Assembly: GCF_014831675.1 (NCBI RefSeq)
Contig: NZ_VJXY01000022.1
Location: forward strand, 1 to 64,000
Length of the DNA: 64,000 nt
Direction: 5' to 3'
Origin: Komarekiella delphini-convector SJRDD-AB1
GTDB taxonomy: Bacteria > Cyanobacteriota > Cyanobacteriia > Cyanobacteriales > Nostocaceae
Part shown: positions 59,489 to 64,000 of the stretch, piece by piece
How the letters are laid out: each line of letters starts with the position of its first letter
How positions within the stretch are numbered: position 1 is the first letter of the stretch
The notes under the pieces: model-generated
The model's database searches: none
What the model saw: the letters and a program-made list of their open reading frames with translations, nothing else
What the model was told of the DNA's origin: nothing
Made by a program: the position numbers and the translations under genes

Positions 59489-59989
59489 TTAAGGTTTATT
59501 AAGTGTGGATTGTTGTGAACTTTTACGAGATTTAAGAACTTCTATAAGAATTCCATACAACTTCTGCACACTTTCTATATTTTTTTGAATGATCTCGCGA
59601 CTTTCTTTAACTTGACTTAAATGAAATTCACGAAGTTCTGTGTAGGGGCCAGCACCAATAAATTGACTGCCAACTTCATTGTTTATAGTGCCATCAACTA
59701 GATTAATAACCGTATACATACGATTACCTGGTTTAGCTATTTCCTGCTCATTTTGTAGTTCGTTGTCTAACTGATTAGATGATTCTGGAACCCAAGTAGT
59801 AATGTCTAACTCAATAACATCAACTATGGCTATCTTGATAGCGTCAATAACGTCTTCAAGATTAAATCCTTTTTTATCATTGATTTTTTCTTTAAATTTC
59901 AAACTTGCTTTGTTAGCTTGACCATTATATTCTTTGTTTTCGCTAGCTTGACCATTACTTTCCGTGTTTTCCCTAACAGTATTTACCAT
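59489..59989 (-). CDS. Unknown soluble protein (first gene of cassette)
   Basis: A 166-residue protein with a low-complexity polar N-terminus (about 35 residues), then AIKIAIVDVIELDITTWVPE, which resembles the DDITALEVNTMVV segment of the next gene, then GNRMYTVINLVDGTINNEVG and a C-terminal helix (SREIIQKNIESVQKLYGILI). No signal peptide or membrane segment. It lies 133 bases upstream of the second gene on the same strand. No family name can be given. Confidence 0.7.
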   Translation of the reverse strand: MVNTVRENTESNGQASENKEYNGQANKASLKFKEKINDKKGFNLEDVIDAIKIAIVDVIELDITTWVPESSNQLDNELQNEQEIAKPGNRMYTVINLVDGTINNEVGSQFIGAGPYTELREFHLSQVKESREIIQKNIESVQKLYGILIEVLKSRKSSQQSTLNKP

Positions 59990-60171
59990 GAGGTTTTGAA
60001 GATGATAGGTTTAAATAAGAACAAAATCTTATTTTAGTCGATGTTGAAAGTTATACTAGCTTTACTTAATAAAAGTAAGTAAAGTTTAAACAACTTAATG
60101 ACTAGCTACAAATTGATTGCATTAAAGCATTAAAATAGCCACGCTAATGAATTTTACTAATTGCTAAATAA

Positions 60172-61020
60172 ATGACTAATCTTAACCTCATTTCTGAATA
60201 TAAAAGCTTCGGTGGCAAAGTTGGCTTTTACAGTCATCTCTCCTCAACTTGTAACTGTGAAATGCGCTTTGCTGTCTATCAACCACCGCAAGCAATTCAA
60301 CAACCAGTACCAGTTCTATATTTCCTTTCTGGTTTAACTTGCACTGAAGAGAATTTTATGGCGAAGGCGGAAGCGCAACGCTTTGCGGCTGAGTACGGCT
60401 TAATGCTGATTGCGCCAGATACTAGTCCTCGTAACAGGGGGATTGCTGGTGAGGAGGATGATTGGGACTTTGGTACAGGTGCAGGCTTTTATGTTGATGC
60501 TACACAAGAACCGTGGCGATCGCACTACCAAATGTATAGTTATATTGTCCACGAATTACCTGTTTTAATTAAGGCACACTTCCCAGCACAACCGGACAAA
60601 CAAAGTATTTTCGGTCATTCGATGGGGGGACATGGGGCCTTAGTTTGTGCAATGAGAAACCCCAAGCTATACAAATCAGTATCAGCTTTTTCTCCGATCA
60701 CTGCACCCATGCGTTGTCCTTGGGGACAAAAAGCTTTCAGTGGTTATCTTGGCAGTAATCAAGAAAGTTGGCGTGCCTATGATGCTAGCGAATTGGTTAA
60801 GCAACTAGGTTATCATAGTCCAATTCTTGTTGATCAAGGAACTGCGGATAAATTTTTAGCTGAGCAATTAATGCCAGAGGTATTTGAACAAGCTTGTGCA
60901 GATGTTAATCAACCGCTTAACTTGCGTTACCAAGAAGGCTACGACCACAGTTATTATTTCATCGCTAGTTTTATTGAAGATCATATCCGTCATCATGCGA
61001 TCGCTTTAGAGGTTGTTTGA
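60172..61020 (+). CDS. fghA: S-formylglutathione hydrolase
   Basis: A 282-residue esterase-D-type alpha/beta hydrolase that releases formate and glutathione, the second step of glutathione-dependent formaldehyde removal. Nucleophile Ser in [10 protein letters not shown], Asp in DQGTADKF and His in [26 protein letters not shown] and DTSPRN are typical of the family. Length is normal. The matching dehydrogenase is 25 kb away at 34.6 kb. Confidence 0.95.
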   Translation: MTNLNLISEYKSFGGKVGFYSHLSSTCNCEMRFAVYQPPQAIQQPVPVLYFLSGLTCTEENFMAKAEAQRFAAEYGLMLIAPDTSPRNRGIAGEEDDWDFGTGAGFYVDATQEPWRSHYQMYSYIVHELPVLIKAHFPAQPDKQSIFGHSMGGHGALVCAMRNPKLYKSVSAFSPITAPMRCPWGQKAFSGYLGSNQESWRAYDASELVKQLGYHSPILVDQGTADKFLAEQLMPEVFEQACADVNQPLNLRYQEGYDHSYYFIASFIEDHIRHHAIALEVV

Positions 61021-61390
61021 AAAGTGGTTGGCTGTATCTTTGCACTTGTTGCTCCCCCCTAACCCACGCCAGTCGCTCATGGGGAGCCACCCCCTTGCGG
61101 AGGTTCCCGACGCTCGTTCGCACAGCGTGTCGCAGACAAGACTCGCGCTTCGCTGCGCTATCCGTTGTGGGGAGTGGCGTGGAAACCCCCTTGGCGCTAG
61201 CCTCTCCCTTTGGGAGAAGACCGCGCTGGCTACCCTTGAAAAGGGGGGAATTTGATTCAAAGTCCCCCTTTTTAAGGGGAGCCACTGTGTTGGGGAGACA
61301 GCGCCGTGGGCGGGTTTCCCGACTTGAGGCGACTGTCGTCGGGTTTCCCGACTTGTAGCAAGTGGCGGGGATTTAGGGGGATCTCAAAAT
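61021..61390. repeat. Long GC-rich interspersed repeat block
   Basis: Several GC-rich units: GGGGAGCCACC, GTGGGCGGGTTTCCCGACTTG (partly twice), CGTTCGCACAGCGTG. GGGTTTCCCGACTTGAG is shared with 9.16 kb. Overlapping frames on both strands (three or four) are a sign of repeat DNA and not genes. Confidence 0.75.
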
Positions 61391-61455
61391 ATTTGATACA
61401 TCACTAAGGATTTTTCAAACATCCTCTTAGGAGTTACCGAAACATTGCTAGACAA

Positions 61456-61562
61456 TGTTGACTGTTGACTGTTGACTGTTGACTGTTGACTGTTAACGGC
61501 GTTGGCGCGTCTTTCATCCCATCCCTAAAAGGAATGGGTTTTCTCGACGCCTTTTTATAACA
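61456..61562. repeat. Palindromic interspersed element, copy B
   Basis: Five TGTTGAC heptamers are followed by GGCGCGTCTTTCATCCCATCC and the complementary GGAATGGG ... GACGCCTTTTTATAA. It matches copy A at 49836-49920 in order and sequence. An inner hairpin CCCATCC/GGAATGGG is visible. Confidence 0.7.
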
Positions 61563-61937
61563 GTAAAATCGCTGTCATTGATGTGTAAAAGCGTAATTCT
61601 GATGCCAACATATCTAGTCAGAAGTGACTTCTAGCAAGATATATGCATAATCTTGCTTATTTGTTGCTAACTATTAAATAAATGTTAACAACAAAATAAA
61701 TAATTTAAATTAATGTCAACGAATTTGATATAAAAAAATCTCAAACTTGCCTATAAAGCAGGGATAATTAGAAGACAAAAACGCTAAGAGCCATTATCTT
61801 GAATAAGGTTTGATGTCGATAAACTGCTCGACTTCAGGGGAGAGTTCATAAATGAAAACTCCGGCGTTGTAAGCCTGAAGACAAATTGATTCGGAGCAGC
61901 ATAGAGAGAAAGTTAAGAGAGAGGACGTAGATTTAGT
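61563..61937. promoter_or_regulatory. Leader region of glgP
   Basis: No gene was seen. 61563-61760 is very AT-rich and probably contains promoter elements. 61790-61930 is more balanced in composition and may be an untranslated leader. AGAGAGAGGACG before 61938 may serve as ribosome site, though the spacing is long. Confidence 0.45.
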
Positions 61938-64000
61938 ATGGCTAATACCAGTGCAATCACCCCAGCACAACGCTTGAGTGAAAAGTTACCTTTGCCGCTC
62001 AAGCGCTTAGCAGATTTGGCTTATAACTATTGGTGGAGTTGGAGTGGCGATCGCATCTCGCTATTTCAAACGATTGATCCCCAAGAATGGGAACGCTGTG
62101 GACATAACCCAGTAGCAATCTTAGAGTCTGCAAGCTATGAGCGTCTTACCCAATTAGCGGAAGATCCATATTACTTAAAGCAGATTTCTGCGTTAGCGCG
62201 TGAGTTTGATCAATACATTACTCAGAAAGACACTTGGGTAAGTCGGGTTGCACCGCAAGTTTCTGCATCCCGCCCCATTGCTTACTTTTGCGCTGAATTT
62301 GGCATTCATGAATCCCTACCCGTTTACTCCGGTGGCTTAGGTATTCTGGCTGGGGATCACCTCAAATCATCTTCAGATTTGGGTGTGCCAATGGTTGGTG
62401 TCGGTTTATTGTATCGTCAAGGTTACTTTCGCCAGCGTTTGAACCGCCAAGGTTGGCAAGAAGATTATTACATTGACAACCCCTTCCAGCACATGCCCCT
62501 GGAATTAATTAAAAATGAGCAAGGGGAACCACTGACTATCCAACTACAAGTTCGTCAGCGGTCGGTGAAAGTGCAAATCTGGCGCGTGCAAGTTGGGCGA
62601 GTCACTTTATATTTATTAGATAGCGATCGCCATGACAATGATCCCATCGACCGCTGGCTAACTGGACATCTATACGGTGGTAACTTAGAAACCCGCATCG
62701 CCCAAGAAGTTGTCTTAGGAATTGGTGGTGTGCGTGCTCTGGATGCCTTGGGAATTCAACCTTCTGTTTATCATCTCAACGAAGGACATGCCGCCTTCTG
62801 CACTTTAGAAATTGCCCGTTTAGAAATTGAGCGGACTGGTAAATCCTTCTACGACATCGAAGCCAAAGTGCGGAACAGTTGTGTATTCACTACCCATACT
62901 CCCGTTCCCGCCGGTCACGATGTCTTCTCGCCCGATTTAATTGACTCCTTCTTTGCTAGCTACTGGCCACAATTGCGACTTTCCCGCGAGCAATTTTTGG
63001 CATTGGGTGCAAGGCGACTGGGCGACCCTTGGGAACCCTTTGGGATGACCGTTTTGGCATTGCGGATGTCTCGTGCTTGTAACGGCGTGAGTGAATTGCA
63101 CGGTCAAGTTTCTCGTAAAATGTGGACAATTCTCTATCCGCAGCGCTCAGAAGATAAAGTACCCATTGGTTACATTACCAATGGCGTTCATGCTCCTACT
63201 TGGACTGCACCCCTGCTCGGTGACTTATACAATCAGTATTTGGGAGAAAACTGGAAAACTCGCGCCGTTGATCCCAAGATGTGGGCAAAAATTGATGAGA
63301 TTCCCGATGAGGAACTGTGGTCGCGACATCTCATCCTCAAAGAACGATTGATTGCTTACACCCGTTATAAAATCAAGAAATCGCGGGAGTTGCGTGGCGA
63401 AAGTTACGAACTAATTAAAGCGACTGAAACCCTATTAAATCCCAATGTGTTGACCATTGGATTTGCTCGACGCTTTAGTCCTTACAAACGTGGGGATCTG
63501 ATTTTGCGCGATGCACAACGAGCACTGAAGATTTTTGGTAATGCCCAACGTCCAGTACAAATTATCTTTGCAGGTAAAGCCCACCCAGCCGATGAAGAAG
63601 GTAAGCGGATTATCCAGCGCTTGATGGAGTGGTGTCACAATTCCGGGATTATCAACCGCGTCGCCTTTATTGAAGACTACGACATTTACACTGGTCAAAA
63701 ACTAGTGCAAGGCGTGGATGTTTGGCTAAATAATCCTCGTCGTCCCTTAGAGGCGTCTGGTACAAGTGGTCAAAAAGTCTGCTTCAACGGGGGGATTAAT
63801 TGCAGCGTCTTAGATGGCTGGTGGTGCGAAGGCTATCAAGCAGGACAAGACGGTAAAGGAATTAACGGCTGGGCAATTGGGGAAGATGCTCACACCAGTG
63901 ACCAACAATTGCAAGATCGGATTGATTCGCGATCGCTATATGAGCTATTGGAAGAAGAAATTGTTCCCCTATACTATGACCAAGATGCTCAAGGTGTTCC
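61938..64000 (+). CDS. glgP: Alpha-glucan (glycogen) phosphorylase, 3' end outside window
   Basis: The first 687 codons of an alpha-glucan phosphorylase of the shorter-N-terminus type, which releases glucose 1-phosphate from glycogen. Clear segments are LADLAYNYWWSWSGDR, AYFCAEFGIHESLPVYSGGL, LNEGHAAFCTLEIARL, FTTHTPVPAGHDVF, GFARRFSPYKRGDLIL and the phosphate/PLP region NNPRRPLEASGTSGQKVCFNG. The frame is open to the window edge, so the C-terminus is not seen. With the GH15-like protein at 22-25 kb it points to storage-glucan turnover. Confidence 0.95.
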   Translation, partial: MANTSAITPAQRLSEKLPLPLKRLADLAYNYWWSWSGDRISLFQTIDPQEWERCGHNPVAILESASYERLTQLAEDPYYLKQISALAREFDQYITQKDTWVSRVAPQVSASRPIAYFCAEFGIHESLPVYSGGLGILAGDHLKSSSDLGVPMVGVGLLYRQGYFRQRLNRQGWQEDYYIDNPFQHMPLELIKNEQGEPLTIQLQVRQRSVKVQIWRVQVGRVTLYLLDSDRHDNDPIDRWLTGHLYGGNLETRIAQEVVLGIGGVRALDALGIQPSVYHLNEGHAAFCTLEIARLEIERTGKSFYDIEAKVRNSCVFTTHTPVPAGHDVFSPDLIDSFFASYWPQLRLSREQFLALGARRLGDPWEPFGMTVLALRMSRACNGVSELHGQVSRKMWTILYPQRSEDKVPIGYITNGVHAPTWTAPLLGDLYNQYLGENWKTRAVDPKMWAKIDEIPDEELWSRHLILKERLIAYTRYKIKKSRELRGESYELIKATETLLNPNVLTIGFARRFSPYKRGDLILRDAQRALKIFGNAQRPVQIIFAGKAHPADEEGKRIIQRLMEWCHNSGIINRVAFIEDYDIYTGQKLVQGVDVWLNNPRRPLEASGTSGQKVCFNGGINCSVLDGWWCEGYQAGQDGKGINGWAIGEDAHTSDQQLQDRIDSRSLYELLEEEIVPLYYDQDAQGV

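Noticed and set aside
61006-61358. Four overlapping open frames on both strands after fghA
   Set aside because: GC-rich interspersed repeats give long frames by chance; no start signals and no protein-like sequence.

Overview
This window comes from a filamentous, probably heterocyst-forming cyanobacterium of the Nostoc type. The evidence is photosynthesis-specific genes (Thf1/Psp29, a CpcT/CpeT bilin lyase, NdhS, IsiA-type chlorophyll antennae, a PsaL fusion), very frequent HIP1 octamers (GCGATCGC), and many short intergenic repeats of the kind that fill Nostoc genomes: heptamer arrays such as ACAAATG or TGTTGAC, the GAGACGTTGCA palindrome, and GC-rich dispersed repeats. No rRNA, tRNA, CRISPR array or prophage was seen.

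Layout. 1-1.8 kb: a broken HEPN-like gene and a Phd/ParE toxin-antitoxin pair. 2-8 kb: a DUF2993 protein, UDP-glucose dehydrogenase plus UDP-xylose synthase (cell-surface sugar precursors), and a CPA2 antiporter with two USP domains. 8-16 kb: HAS-barrel protein, ndhS, rodA, Mrp ATPase, an SRPBCC protein, hemF, a STAS protein and a CpcT/CpeT lyase. 16-25.7 kb: thf1, a small holin-like membrane protein, an ExbB/ExbD pair, a Cache-HAMP histidine kinase, YkvA, a frameshifted GxxExxY gene and a giant GH15/phosphorylase-kinase-like protein. 26-37.4 kb: a decayed small gene, mgtE, a lone tnpB, pyrB, ftsH, a class IV aminotransferase with no canonical start codon, glutathione-dependent formaldehyde dehydrogenase and a valine-pyruvate aminotransferase. 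38-42.9 kb: a Uma2 nuclease, rimM, phosphoketolase and an Rpn-type nuclease pseudogene.

43.6-49 kb is an iron-stress cluster: flavodoxin (isiB), an isiC-like alpha/beta-fold protein, an IsiA antenna, an IsiA-PsaL fusion and two small proteins. 50.3-57.5 kb is a central-carbon block on one strand (gap, pyk, tal, ackA). It is interrupted by a 14-bp inverted-repeat-bounded element carrying ten 21-bp repeats, and by two divergent-strand paralogues for small secreted Arg/Tyr-rich repeat proteins. With phosphoketolase at 39.7 kb it could feed sugar phosphates to acetate. 57.6-60 kb holds a three-gene unit of unknown function, the best candidate here for an undescribed system. The end of the window has S-formylglutathione hydrolase, the partner of the 34.6 kb dehydrogenase, a long repeat-filled gap, and the 5' part of alpha-glucan phosphorylase, which runs off the edge.

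A theme of the window is repeats entering genes. pyrB, rimM and the Uma2 gene each carry an in-frame insertion that looks like intergenic repeat DNA, and several small accessory genes are broken by single frameshifts or stops.
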